In this document: positions 1 to 9,173 of the stretch, piece after piece
How positions within the stretch are numbered: the stretch's first letter is position 1
Layout of the letters: every line of letters starts with the position of its first letter
Source of the DNA: Microbulbifer okhotskensis
Lineage (GTDB): Bacteria > Pseudomonadota > Gammaproteobacteria > Pseudomonadales > Cellvibrionaceae
DNA length: 64,000 bases
Direction of reading: 5' to 3'
Assembly: GCF_023895975.1 (NCBI RefSeq)
Contig: NZ_JALBWM010000002.1
Coordinates: forward strand, 1 to 64,000
The notes under the pieces: model-generated
Database searches by the model: none
Told to the model about the DNA's origin: nothing
What the model saw: only the letters and a program-made list of their open reading frames with translations
Translations under genes and position numbers: made by a program

Positions 1-735
1 AGTATCTGGCCGTGGTTCCTACCTATTTCGCCCCCTAAAACTGTCCGAAGTATTGTTTTGGGGATAGTATTTCTTTCGGGTTGTGCGGGGGCACCGCAAC
101 TACCTGTAAAGCCGGATCAAAATTTCTGGCAGCAACCAGAAAAGCGTGTAGGTATATTGGTATCTAAGATGCCAACACCTGACGTATATCTTCCGGGAGC
201 AAGTTGTTTACTTTGTCTAGCGGCTGCAAAGGTGGCGAATTCATCACTCAGTAAACACACTAAAAGTTTATTGGTTGATGATGTAGTGGTCATTGCTGCT
301 GATATGAATGAACTACTGCAGTCTAAGGACATTGAGGTACTGGAAATTTCTCAAGAACTCAATTTACGCAAGTTGCCAAAGTATAAATCAGAAACTCCCA
401 ACTCTACTAAGAGAGATTTTTCATCTTTTGCAAATCAATACAATATTAGCCACCTTTTGGTTTTAGATTTTAATGCGGTAGGTATGCATAGAACTTATTC
501 AAGTTATATACCTACTAGCGAGCCTAAAGGATATTTTGAAGCTCTAGGTTATTTGGTTGACCTTTCAGATAATACCTATGAGTGGTATCGTCCTGTGCAA
601 GTCCTTAAAGCGGTTTCTGATGAATGGGATGAGTCTCCAAGTTTTCCAGGCCTAACAAATGCTTATTATCGGGCGATCGCGGAAGGAAAAGAAATTATTA
701 TCTCCTCTTTTGGAACCGAAAAAATAGTTCAGTAA
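1..735 (+). CDS. Lipoprotein of unknown function (5' end at or beyond window edge)
   Basis: The reading frame is open from base 1. The first usable start inside the window is a TTG at 58, but the hydrophobic stretch ending in the lipobox LSGC needs the residues coded just upstream (KTVRSIVLG), so the true start is probably before base 1. The mature part is about 215 residues: a predicted outer- or inner-membrane-anchored periplasmic protein. I do not recognise the family for certain. The segment HLLVLDFNAVG followed by GYLVDLSDNTYEWY has the flavour of DUF799/GNA1162-type or CsgG-like lipoproteins, which is inference only. The DNA is visibly richer in A+T than the housekeeping genes further right. 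It lies 86 bases before another lipoprotein gene on the same strand, so the two may be co-transcribed. Confidence 0.6.
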   Translation, partial: SIWPWFLPISPPKTVRSIVLGIVFLSGCAGAPQLPVKPDQNFWQQPEKRVGILVSKMPTPDVYLPGASCLLCLAAAKVANSSLSKHTKSLLVDDVVVIAADMNELLQSKDIEVLEISQELNLRKLPKYKSETPNSTKRDFSSFANQYNISHLLVLDFNAVGMHRTYSSYIPTSEPKGYFEALGYLVDLSDNTYEWYRPVQVLKAVSDEWDESPSFPGLTNAYYRAIAEGKEIIISSFGTEKIVQ

Positions 736-821
736 GGTTTAATTCTCGGCATTTATTGGGCGTTAGTATATTTATTAACGCCCGAACGTAAAAAACGTGT
801 GATCTATCTTCGAGAATTATA

Positions 822-1693
822 ATGAAATATCAAGTATTATTTGCTCTATGTGTATTGATGGTGGGGTGTGCAGGTAATAAAACCTCATCATATGTTGAAT
901 ATATCGATCAATCTATCAGCATTCCTTCAAACTCTTCGATGGCTCTGAAGATTGAAGATTTTGAAAGTCCACCATTTCATGGGCAAGTGAATTTTGACGC
1001 CCTAGATGTAAATCACGGTCAGATGGCTTATGTAGGTGTGACTCCGGGAGCTTTTGCTGGTTCCATTCTTGCTCATGCGTTAATCGTGGGAGCTGCTGGA
1101 GACAGCAAAAAAAAGGCTGAGCAGGAAAAGGCTGATAAGGTCTTAGATCCATATACAAATATTATCGCTGAATTTACGGCAGTTGATCTTATGACGGTTA
1201 CTGCAATCGAGTTACAGAAAAAAATATTCGGTTTAGTGTTTGGGGATCAGAAAGTAATGATTCTTGGGTTGTTCATTCATACCCATTATATTTTCTATCT
1301 CAAGATAGAAGTACTTTGATTTTGAAGAACGCAGTGTCGATCTTTGATAATAATAATCAAGAAAAACCTAACTACCAAAACTTAATTGAGGTTGTTTCTT
1401 CTCCTGTATTTGAAGATAAATCAAATACCATATCGGCGACCGCTCTTAATGAACTCAGTATCAAGTTATTTATTGATTCGCTAGTTGCGATGAAGACTGA
1501 GCTATCAGGAAAGCACAAATTAGAAAATAAAGAAAAAACTTTAAGCTTTTACTCTGGCGGAAAGAAAGTCTATGAGCGTGGCCGGATCCTTTCAGAAAGT
1601 TGTGGTCGAATGAGTTTTAGAACCTTACGTGGTTGGGTGAAGTCAGTACCAACTGAAAATAAAGGCACCTCATTAACCTGCTTAGAAAGTTAG
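822..1693 (+). pseudogene. Frameshifted lipoprotein gene (two overlapping reading frames)
   Basis: The first frame (822-1319, ATG) gives a lipoprotein signal with lipobox MVGC. A second frame continues to 1693. In the second frame the codons upstream of its first possible start (TTG 1316) read as sensible protein back to about 1220 (WVVHSYPLYFLSQDRSTLIL), so the two are halves of one protein of about 290 residues. The switch falls at an A7 run, 1218-1224. One extra A, or a -1 slip at AAA AAA, joins ELQKK to NIRFSVW. It may be a true mutation, an assembly error, or programmed slippage. A second A8 run at about 1104 stays in frame. The family is not recognised. The neighbour is another lipoprotein gene, and the whole patch is A+T-rich. 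Confidence 0.6.
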
Positions 1694-1711
1694 GCGGTTG
1701 GTTCTAGATTC

Positions 1712-1733
1712 TTGGGGGAGAATACTCCCCCAA
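1712..1733. terminator. Hairpin between convergent lipoprotein and thioesterase genes
   Basis: A perfect 9-bp inverted repeat (TTGGGGGAG / CTCCCCCAA) with a 4-base loop sits between the stop codons of two converging genes. There is no T-run on either side, so intrinsic termination is plausible but not proven. Confidence 0.45.
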
Positions 1734-1741
1734 AGCCTAAA

Positions 1742-2140
1742 CTAAGGCAGCGGTCGGGTATGCCCTCTATCGTCAATAGCGACAAAGACAAACTCACCTT
1801 CGGTGACTTTTACCTGCTCACCGGAATCAACCCGCGTCAGCCATACCTCAACCATTGTTCTAATGGAAGATCGCCCTACTTCACTAGCCTCGGCATAGCA
1901 GCTGACTGTAGAGCCAACGGGCACTGGGCGTAAAAACACCATACTGCCAACGGCGACAGTGGTAACCCTACCGCGCGCGATGCTCTGTGCCAAAATTGCG
2001 CCGGCAAGGTCCATTTGTGACATCAACCATCCGGCAAAGACATCCCCCTGCGGGTTGGTATCGCGGGGCATGGCCAGAGTTTGCAGGGCTAGCGTGCCCG
2101 TAGGTTGCGGGTCTTCATCAAGTGCTGGCAGAGCGGACAT
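1742..2140 (-). CDS. yciA: Acyl-CoA thioesterase, YciA family (hotdog fold)
   Basis: The 132-residue protein is the usual length for YciA, a cytoplasmic thioesterase that hydrolyses a broad range of acyl-CoAs to free acid and CoA. The diagnostic hotdog segment is present near residues 24-45: PRDTNPQGDVFAGWLMSQMD, with the N-x-x-G-D-x-F-x-G-W pattern and the catalytic Asp. A second conserved block (VAVGSMVFLRPVPVG) follows. The gene stands alone on its strand; its upstream neighbour, the ABC-M1 gene, ends 150 bases away behind a strong hairpin. The ribosome-binding site is weak. The family call is firm; physiological substrates cannot be read from sequence. Confidence 0.88.
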   Translation of the reverse strand: MSALPALDEDPQPTGTLALQTLAMPRDTNPQGDVFAGWLMSQMDLAGAILAQSIARGRVTTVAVGSMVFLRPVPVGSTVSCYAEASEVGRSSIRTMVEVWLTRVDSGEQVKVTEGEFVFVAIDDRGHTRPLP

Positions 2141-2236
2141 CGGGTACTCACAGATTGTTAGAGTTATTGGTTTCCACTACTGGAAAGGTGGCGCATTCTA
2201 ACACAATTTGGCCAGTATTTAACCAAACAAATTTAG

Positions 2237-2280
2237 CCCTCGAGTCTTCCCGGGTGCAGCTGCGGCACCTGGGAAGAGGG
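2237..2280 (-). terminator. Stem-loop after the ABC-M1 gene
   Basis: A long imperfect inverted repeat (arms 2245-2257 and 2265-2277, one wobble, with an extra CCCTC/GAGGG outer pair) lies just downstream of the stop of the minus-strand gene ending at 2292. The tail after the stem is only modestly T-rich. Confidence 0.5.
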
Positions 2281-2291
2281 TTATATTGCCC

Positions 2292-5200
2292 TTAAAGAGC
2301 CTCTATTGTCAGTAAGTTATCGTCCGGATTTTTGTCAATCATTTTGATATAGGGGTCGATGCCGGCGATGCCCGGCTTCTCTGTTACCTCAAACTCCAGC
2401 ACTGTAGAGCCCTCGCGAATATCGTGTTTAGCGAGGTAGAGCACATTGTCGGAACTGGTATTTTCGTCGGGATCTTCCTTGAAAATGGCGATATCTATCC
2501 AGTTTTTAAGGGGAACTTCCTTTTCCTGCCCATCGCCATCCGCCTCGAATTTATGGCTGTTGAGCTCTACAGAGACCCGATAGTTGCCGTTCTCAAGTTG
2601 TTCGGTTGAGGCCTTTTCCACCTTGAGGTCGAATAGGACTACCCGCTCGAGCATATCGGTAATCAAATCCTGGTGGTGCGCTTCGGCACGTGCGCGCAGA
2701 TGGGATATGAGATCCATGCTGGTGGGATAAGGATCACTGGAGAAGCCCTTGTCCTTGAGCAGCGAAGCCAGTGCGGCATTGATGGCCTCTTCACCCATCG
2801 CATCTTTGAGCGCGTACATGGCCATGGAGCCTTTGCGGTAGTGGATATAAGGTTGGTTCTCATTGCGGCTGATGGGCAACTCCTCCAGGAGTTCGCTTCC
2901 CCGTGCACTTAAGTAGCGGTCCAGCTCATACTTGAGAAAACGGCGTATCTTCTCTGGGCCGTATGCTTGCTCCATTACCATCAGCGCGGAGTACTGAGCC
3001 AGGGTTTCCGACAGCATAGTGGCGCCCTGTACATTGGCACCGAGCAATTGATGCGCCCACCATTGGTGTGCCACCTCGTGGGCAGTCACGTAGAAGACGT
3101 AATCAATTTCATTCGGGTCCCGCAGGTCGGCGACAAAGCCGATAGACTCCGAGAAGGGCACCGTATTGGGGAATGCCTGAGCAAACTTCTCATAGCCTGG
3201 GAACTCGACAATACGTAACTGGCGATATTGGTAGGGGCTGAAAGCCTTACTGAAGTATTCCAGGGACTTTTTCACCCCTTCAACCATTCGGTCCACATTG
3301 TAGTCGTGAGGCTTGTGGTGGTAGACCTCGATCGCCACGTCCTGCCACTGATCTTTGACCACGGTGTAGTCCGCGGAAAGGTAGGAGAAGAAGTTGTGAA
3401 TCGGAACATCCATTTTGTAATGGAAGTAATGGCGCTCCCCCTCTTGCCAGTCTTTTTGCCGGTAGCCCGGTGCCAGCGCCACTTGCCCCACCGAGGTGCT
3501 GACGGTGGTTTCAAAATTGATCCAGTCGGAGTCGCTGCGCAGATAGGATTCCCGATAGTGATTCTTGTCCTCCAGTTTGGGCATACGCTGCGGCGGGGGC
3601 AGGTTGTGCTTCTTGCGCAGGTGGCGGTCGGTTAACTCAATATTGTTGTTGTAACCGATAAAGGGCAAGGCTTCATAGTTGTTAAAGAAAGTACCATTCC
3701 CTACAAGTGTGGTGGAGGAACCGGAATTCATAAAACCGCGATTGATCCTGTTCAGATCAAATTCCAGCGAGAGAGAATCACCGGGTTGCAGAGGCTGATC
3801 CAGATCGAAGAAGTAGTGGCCGAAGCGTTCATCCTTTTCGCGCAATTTGGCCTGACTCAGAGACAATTGGTTCACCCTCAAAGCGCGATCCAGTCCGATG
3901 ACTACTTCATTGATAGCTTCATCGCGTTTATTAACCAGGAAATAACGGCCGCGCACTTGGTAGCGACGCTCATCGGGGAAGATATCCACATCCACTTTGA
4001 CATCAGTAATATGCGGTGCTGGATTGCCTTCCAGGGCTTTGTACTTTTTTTCGTAGTCTGCGGCCAGTTGCTCGCGATCTTTACTGGTTTCATAGTCGTT
4101 GAGAATATTGGTGTTGTAGAAAATAAAGGCCCCGCTAGTAACAAACAGCAGTAAGGCTGTGGCACTGACCAAACGGCTAGGTAGCCCAAGCTGGAAGTGC
4201 AGCGCCTTGAACCTGCCCACTAGTGGGGCCAGGGTGCCGCGCTGCCAGAGTCCATAACTCAATATCACCAAAATCAGACTGAAGCTGGTCCAATAAAATG
4301 CGAACCAGGTTCTGCCCTGGTCAAAATGGCCGTAGCCATTCATATCTGAATAAGGGGCCGCATTCCAGCCTGCAAATTGATAGAGATTGTGCTCGAAGCC
4401 CAGGCTGCCGAGCACAATAGTGCTGATCAGGTAGCCCACCATCAGTAACATACCGAGGAATTTATTACGGGTTAGAACCTGGGCAAAGATGGAGAGGATC
4501 GCCATCAGATAGAAGGGCATCGCGAATTGATACCAGAGACCGTAAAAATAGAGCCCTGGCTCCAGGGTTGTATATCCCTTGCCCAGCTGTACAGCGATAG
4601 TGGTGAGCATGCTGGCAATCAATATACCGGCAAGAACCACCAGCATTGCAAGAAACTTACTTGCCACAAAAACCCAACTCGGGGTGGGCACTGCATCCAT
4701 GATTTCGTGGCAGCCTGCCTGCCGTTCGCGCCACACCAATTCAGCGCCGTAGTAGATTAGGATAATCATCATAATCAGGCTAAAAGCACCCTGTATCAGG
4801 CTCACCATTGAGCGGGTCACAGGATATACCGAGGTACCGAAGATCGCTTCCAGGTTTAGGGATGCGCCCAGTACGTTGAGCACACCAATTGCCAGGATGA
4901 CCCAAAAGGCCAGACTTTTCACCACGGCTTTTACTTCAAAACCGCAGCGTACCCGGAACTGTTGCCAAATAGTGGCTGTGCCAAAAGTGGGAGAGATTCG
5001 CGGCAAGGGTTTGTGGGTGCGAGGCTCTTCTTCAGGCTGGATTTTAGCGGAGCGACGGCGCGACCAAAGTGGTTTACGCTCGGTAAAGGAAAAGCGTTTA
5101 TAGCCAAGGCCTATGATTAACAAGCTGGCACTAAGCCATATTATGCGATTGGTCAGGTACTCCCCCTCCAGGGCAATCATGGAAGTATTGCGGTCGAAGG

Positions 5201-5873
5201 CAGTCCAATAGCGAGTGACACTTTCGAAGGCAGCGAGACCGAAGGGGTCTGCCAGTGCCGCGACATTGCGATAGGCGGGCTCATCCATCATGCCCTGACT
5301 GGTGAAATAGAGTACCAGGAAGGCGATCAACCCCAGATAAGTCGCCATCATACTGCGAGTTACGGCAGCCAGGCTGAAAAACAAGGCGCTGCAAAACAAC
5401 ATACTGGGAAGGACGAGAATAAATAGCGTTTGCAGGTAGTGAGATATTTGGGTTGGGCCCAGGCGTTCCGGGTCCAGCCAGGGCATCCAGGAGCCGAATA
5501 GCATACCCAGGGCAGATGCTGAAAATCCCAGAAAGGCGACTGCGAATGACCCACTGAAGCGTCCCAATAAATAGTCACGCTTATTGATTGGGGTGCTAAA
5601 AACAATACCATCCATTTTCATATCGCGATCGCGCAGCACCGGATTGGCTGCGAATGCGGCAGTAATAAAAATACTGAACACGCACATTACCAACAGGGTT
5701 AGCATGATTGCGAAAGGGGAGTTGATCAGGGTGCTGCCGCCGGCACCGCCAATCTGAATATTGTCGACAGTTATGGCGCCGAAAGTCAGCAGAAAAAATA
5801 CCAGGCTGGTGACATAAAAAACTGGCTGGCGCAGTTGATAATTAAATTCAAACTTAGCAACAGATAAAAACAT
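2292..5873 (-). CDS. ABC-2 type permease fused to M1-family metallopeptidase
   Basis: This 1193-residue protein has two parts. Residues 1 to about 590 carry many hydrophobic segments arranged as two ABC-2 permease-like halves, split by a charged cytoplasmic stretch near 265-310. Residues from about 600 to the end look like a periplasmic M1 (gluzincin) peptidase: HEVAHQWW at 932-939 supplies the zinc histidines and catalytic Glu, and SETLAQY at 955-961 supplies the third ligand. The spacing to that Glu is one residue longer than the textbook HExxH-x18-E. The ATPase partner is the gene immediately upstream (20-base gap), so the pair should form one exporter whose permease carries its own peptidase. 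Such ABC permease/M1 proteins are known as a domain combination; the substrate is unknown. Confidence 0.85.
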   Translation of the reverse strand: MFLSVAKFEFNYQLRQPVFYVTSLVFFLLTFGAITVDNIQIGGAGGSTLINSPFAIMLTLLVMCVFSIFITAAFAANPVLRDRDMKMDGIVFSTPINKRDYLLGRFSGSFAVAFLGFSASALGMLFGSWMPWLDPERLGPTQISHYLQTLFILVLPSMLFCSALFFSLAAVTRSMMATYLGLIAFLVLYFTSQGMMDEPAYRNVAALADPFGLAAFESVTRYWTAFDRNTSMIALEGEYLTNRIIWLSASLLIIGLGYKRFSFTERKPLWSRRRSAKIQPEEEPRTHKPLPRISPTFGTATIWQQFRVRCGFEVKAVVKSLAFWVILAIGVLNVLGASLNLEAIFGTSVYPVTRSMVSLIQGAFSLIMMIILIYYGAELVWRERQAGCHEIMDAVPTPSWVFVASKFLAMLVVLAGILIASMLTTIAVQLGKGYTTLEPGLYFYGLWYQFAMPFYLMAILSIFAQVLTRNKFLGMLLMVGYLISTIVLGSLGFEHNLYQFAGWNAAPYSDMNGYGHFDQGRTWFAFYWTSFSLILVILSYGLWQRGTLAPLVGRFKALHFQLGLPSRLVSATALLLFVTSGAFIFYNTNILNDYETSKDREQLAADYEKKYKALEGNPAPHITDVKVDVDIFPDERRYQVRGRYFLVNKRDEAINEVVIGLDRALRVNQLSLSQAKLREKDERFGHYFFDLDQPLQPGDSLSLEFDLNRINRGFMNSGSSTTLVGNGTFFNNYEALPFIGYNNNIELTDRHLRKKHNLPPPQRMPKLEDKNHYRESYLRSDSDWINFETTVSTSVGQVALAPGYRQKDWQEGERHYFHYKMDVPIHNFFSYLSADYTVVKDQWQDVAIEVYHHKPHDYNVDRMVEGVKKSLEYFSKAFSPYQYRQLRIVEFPGYEKFAQAFPNTVPFSESIGFVADLRDPNEIDYVFYVTAHEVAHQWWAHQLLGANVQGATMLSETLAQYSALMVMEQAYGPEKIRRFLKYELDRYLSARGSELLEELPISRNENQPYIHYRKGSMAMYALKDAMGEEAINAALASLLKDKGFSSDPYPTSMDLISHLRARAEAHHQDLITDMLERVVLFDLKVEKASTEQLENGNYRVSVELNSHKFEADGDGQEKEVPLKNWIDIAIFKEDPDENTSSDNVLYLAKHDIREGSTVLEFEVTEKPGIAGIDPYIKMIDKNPDDNLLTIEAL

Positions 5874-5892
5874 ATCGATACCCTCCCCCGCT

Positions 5893-6786
5893 TCAGGCGG
5901 CGCTAGCTATTCGAGATTCTTTAATACCGAACAGAGTGGAGAAGTAGACATCTTCCAGGTCGGGTTGCAGCTGCTCGAATGCTTCATTCGGCTGGGCGTC
6001 TGCCAGGACATGGATTACATGGCGGCCGGCTAGTAGGCGGGTAGAAATCACATCAAATTTATTTCGACACAGTTCCAGCTCCGATTTATTGATGATACGC
6101 CGCCACACTCGTCCTCGCAGGTTGGAGGTTAGTGTCTCCGGCTTGCCTTGGGCGACAATTTTCCCGGCGGCGAGAATTGCCATATTGGGACAGAGATCGG
6201 CAACATCCTCAACGATGTGGGTGGACAGTATCACCACCACGTTTTCACCGATTTCGCTGAGCAGATTATGGAAGCGATTGCGTTCTTGAGGATCGAGGCC
6301 TGCTGTGGGCTCGTCGACAATAATGAGGCGTGGATCGCCGATCAGGGCCTGAGCAATACCAAATCGCTGGCGCATGCCACCGGAATAGCCGCTCAGATTT
6401 TTCTTGCGATCGTTAAATAAATTAGTTTGGTGCAGTAATTCCGCCACCAGCTCGTGGCGTTCCTTGCGATCGCCAATACCTTTGAGCACGGCCATATGAT
6501 CCAGCATATTTTCGGCACTGATTCTCGGGTAGACGCCGAAATCTTGCGGCAGGTAACCCAGGGTGCTGCGGATTCTTTGTGGATTAGAGGCTATATCGAT
6601 TCCATCAAAAGTGATGGAGCCACTATCGGCAAATTGCAGGGTGGCGATGGTACGCATCAATGAAGATTTACCTGCGCCATTGGGGCCGAGCAGCCCAAAC
6701 ATGCCTTTGGGGATATCCAGATTGACGTTATTTAGTGCGTGCACGCCATTATCATAAGTCTTGGAAAGATTAGAAATTTTCAGCAT
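5893..6786 (-). CDS. ABC transporter ATP-binding protein
   Basis: A 297-residue cytoplasmic ATPase. Walker A is GPNGAGKSS at about residues 34-42, a Q-loop follows at LPQDFGVYP, the signature is SGGMRQRFG, Walker B is LIIVDEPTAGLD, and the H-loop is STHIVEDV. This is the CcmA/drug-export type that pairs with ABC-2 permeases. It starts ATG and is the first gene of a two-gene operon with the permease/M1 peptidase 20 bases downstream, which makes that protein its partner. The substrate is not evident. Confidence 0.9.
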   Translation of the reverse strand: MLKISNLSKTYDNGVHALNNVNLDIPKGMFGLLGPNGAGKSSLMRTIATLQFADSGSITFDGIDIASNPQRIRSTLGYLPQDFGVYPRISAENMLDHMAVLKGIGDRKERHELVAELLHQTNLFNDRKKNLSGYSGGMRQRFGIAQALIGDPRLIIVDEPTAGLDPQERNRFHNLLSEIGENVVVILSTHIVEDVADLCPNMAILAAGKIVAQGKPETLTSNLRGRVWRRIINKSELELCRNKFDVISTRLLAGRHVIHVLADAQPNEAFEQLQPDLEDVYFSTLFGIKESRIASAA

Positions 6787-7054
6787 TTTTAATTCCCTTT
6801 ACTGTTTTTTTATCCGTTTATGATATCGATAGTCCGGCAGCGCTGTTGATGGAGTAGCGATTACGCCCAATTTTTCAGCTGCTAATGTAACAGGAGCTAG
6901 TGATTGATAGGGGGAGATCGAGATGCGTCGATAAATTTAAGGGGCGAAAGGTTTAATAGATATCCATGTTGGTACGGTAGTCTTAGTGAGAGGTTAAGCA
7001 GAAGCCGGTATTGGTTCAGAATGGCGTCACTACCGGTCTGTCTGCTTTAGGTGG

Positions 7055-8419
7055 CTATTGCTGAATGACTCCCGGCAGCCAGGTGGCCAGCGCTGGCCAT
7101 ATTGCCAGCAGGCAAAGCAGCAAAAGTTGAATAGCAATAAAGGGGGCTACCCCGCGATAGATGGCTGATGTGGCCACCGAGCTGGGCGCTACTCCGCGCA
7201 GATAAAAGAGCGCAAACCCAAATGGCGGTGTCAGGAAGGAAGTTTGTAAATTGATGGCGATCATAATACCCAGCCATACCGGATCGACGCCCATGGCCAA
7301 CAAGACTGGGCCTACTATAGGCACTACCACAAAAGTAATCTCAATAAAATCGAGAATAAAGCCGAGTAGGAAGATAACCAGCATCACCAGCAAGGTTGCG
7401 CCGATAACCCCTCCGGGCAGGCTGTGGAAAAATCCTGTAACCAGCTCCTCACCGTTGTAGCCGCGAAACACCAGGGAGAACAGCGAGGCGCCGATCAATA
7501 TGGCAAAGACCATCGCTGAGACCTGTAGTGTGCTTCGGCCGATTTCTCCGGCGCGGTCCCAGCTCAAGGCCTTGCGGCTAAAGGCCAATAACGCTGCACC
7601 CATAGCACCGACAGCGGCGGCTTCAGTGGGGGTGGCTGCACCGATAATAATGGACCCGAGCACTATCAACATTAAGGCGATGGGTGGTAAGAGACTTTGC
7701 AGTAACTGGGTCTTGCTGGTTTGATTGGGCTGCTCAGCAGGTGCTTGTACAGGGCGGTGGCGGGCTACCCACAACAAGTAAACGATGTAAGCGGCAACCA
7801 AGAGTAGACCGGGGATAATGGCCCCGACAAACAGATCTCCCACACTCACCGGCTTGGGGTTAAAAACCCCCGCCGATAGCTGAGCCTGCTGGTATGCATT
7901 GGAAAGTGTATCCCCCAGCAAAACTAGGGCAATAGAAGGGGGGATAATTTGTCCGAGAGTGCCAGTGGCACAGATAGTCCCGGTAGCAAGTGTGGGCGAG
8001 TAGCCATTTTTCAACATCGTAGGTAGGGACATCAGGCCCATGGTCACCACGGTTGCTCCGACGATACCGGTGCTGGCGGCAAGTAGTGCTCCTACCACGA
8101 TTACTGAGATTGCTAATCCCGACGGCGCCCAGACAAAAGCTTTGCTCAGGTTAACCAGTAGGTCTTCGGCGATTTTGGCTCGCTCGAGTATGACGCCCAT
8201 TAAGACAAAAAGCGGCACGGCGACCAGAGTACCGTTTTGCATAATGCCAAAGAGTCTGTTGGGGAAGGCACGTAATAAATCGGCATCAAAGGCACCGTAA
8301 ACGATGCCCAAGCCCGCCGACAGCAATGCTGTACCTGCGAGAGTGAAGGCTACGGGGTAGCCGAACATCAATAATGCGCAGACAGCCGCAAACATCAGCA
8401 GCGGGATCAACTCAATCAC
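7055..8419 (-). CDS. dctM: TRAP transporter large permease subunit (DctM)
   Basis: A 454-residue, very hydrophobic protein with about a dozen membrane segments and TRAP large-subunit blocks such as PLFVLMGVILE near the N-terminus and GTICATGTLGQIIPPSI near residue 155. DctM forms the Na+-driven translocation channel for organic acids or similar solutes. Its start overlaps the stop of dctQ by four bases (ATGA), showing tight translational coupling. No dctP binding-protein gene lies beside it, although TRAP systems need one; see findings. The substrate cannot be assigned. Confidence 0.9.
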   Translation of the reverse strand: MIELIPLLMFAAVCALLMFGYPVAFTLAGTALLSAGLGIVYGAFDADLLRAFPNRLFGIMQNGTLVAVPLFVLMGVILERAKIAEDLLVNLSKAFVWAPSGLAISVIVVGALLAASTGIVGATVVTMGLMSLPTMLKNGYSPTLATGTICATGTLGQIIPPSIALVLLGDTLSNAYQQAQLSAGVFNPKPVSVGDLFVGAIIPGLLLVAAYIVYLLWVARHRPVQAPAEQPNQTSKTQLLQSLLPPIALMLIVLGSIIIGAATPTEAAAVGAMGAALLAFSRKALSWDRAGEIGRSTLQVSAMVFAILIGASLFSLVFRGYNGEELVTGFFHSLPGGVIGATLLVMLVIFLLGFILDFIEITFVVVPIVGPVLLAMGVDPVWLGIMIAINLQTSFLTPPFGFALFYLRGVAPSSVATSAIYRGVAPFIAIQLLLLCLLAIWPALATWLPGVIQQ

Positions 8420-9009
8420 GCCTCGACCCCCTCCGCCTGCTTGAGTACGGCTTTTGCCGATGACAAAGGCGTAAGCTCTAGCCGTTCAGACGCCATCAAT
8501 TGCATTAGCGCACGTAGAAACTGAGCCAGCCCCGCGAGCGCCAGGGTGAGGGAGGACAGGGGGATTAGGCTTTTCAGCAGGAATACTCCAGGCAGGCCAC
8601 CAGCGTTAGCGCTGCCCTCATAGACAGACCAGCTACTCACGGCAAACGGCCAGCTGCTGATCAGTAGAAAAGCACAGATAGGCAAGAGGAAAACAAGGTA
8701 CCCGGTTGTATTGACCCATGCCTTGCCGCGGAGACTCATTCTGCGATAGAACACATCCACCCGTACATGGGCATCAGTTTGCAGTGCATAAGCCAAACCC
8801 AGCATAAAGGCCGCTCCGTGGAGATAAACCACGGATTCTTGCAGGGCAATTGAACCACTATTGAAGCCGTGACGCAGTACGACGACACCACTTTGTAACA
8901 GGACCATGGCCCAGGTAAACCAGGATAGCAGGCGACCTGTCTGGTTGGTCAGGCGCTCGAGTGCCTGCGCACTGCACAGCAGAAAACGCATGGGGGCTTC
9001 TCTCTTCAC
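8416..9009 (-). CDS. dctQ: TRAP transporter small permease subunit (DctQ)
   Basis: A 197-residue protein with four hydrophobic segments, the layout of DctQ, the small membrane subunit that supports DctM. The conserved block WVNTTGYLVFLLPICAFL is preceded by the DAHVRVDVFY motif typical of the family. It is the first gene of dctQM and overlaps dctM by four bases. It reads away from the pst operon, with about 165 bases between their starts. The alternative Met at residue 7 is possible but the ATG at 9009 is the longest frame. Confidence 0.85.
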   Translation of the reverse strand: MKREAPMRFLLCSAQALERLTNQTGRLLSWFTWAMVLLQSGVVVLRHGFNSGSIALQESVVYLHGAAFMLGLAYALQTDAHVRVDVFYRRMSLRGKAWVNTTGYLVFLLPICAFLLISSWPFAVSSWSVYEGSANAGGLPGVFLLKSLIPLSSLTLALAGLAQFLRALMQLMASERLELTPLSSAKAVLKQAEGVEA

Positions 9010-9080
9010 ATCTTATTGTTATCTAATCTGCCAGAAGGTTAACGCTTTGCCTGCTCTCATGCCAGCGGGGTGAAAAGCCA

Positions 9081-9114
9081 CTGTAACCTTTTTGTAATCT
9101 TTTATTCATAGAAT
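9081..9114 (+). promoter_or_regulatory. Pho box and -10 of pstS
   Basis: Two 7-base direct repeats, CTGTAAC (9081-9087) and TTGTAAT (9092-9098), are separated by four bases, matching the PhoB-binding consensus CTGTCAT-n4-CTGTCAT. A -10-like TAGAAT (9109-9114) follows after ten bases, the standard geometry of a PhoB-activated promoter in which the box replaces the -35. The pstS start is 60 bases further on. Confidence 0.8.
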
Positions 9115-9173
9115 CGTCACCCGTTGTTCCTAGCATCGCCGTGTGAAATATAAATACTCATCGGACTTACACA

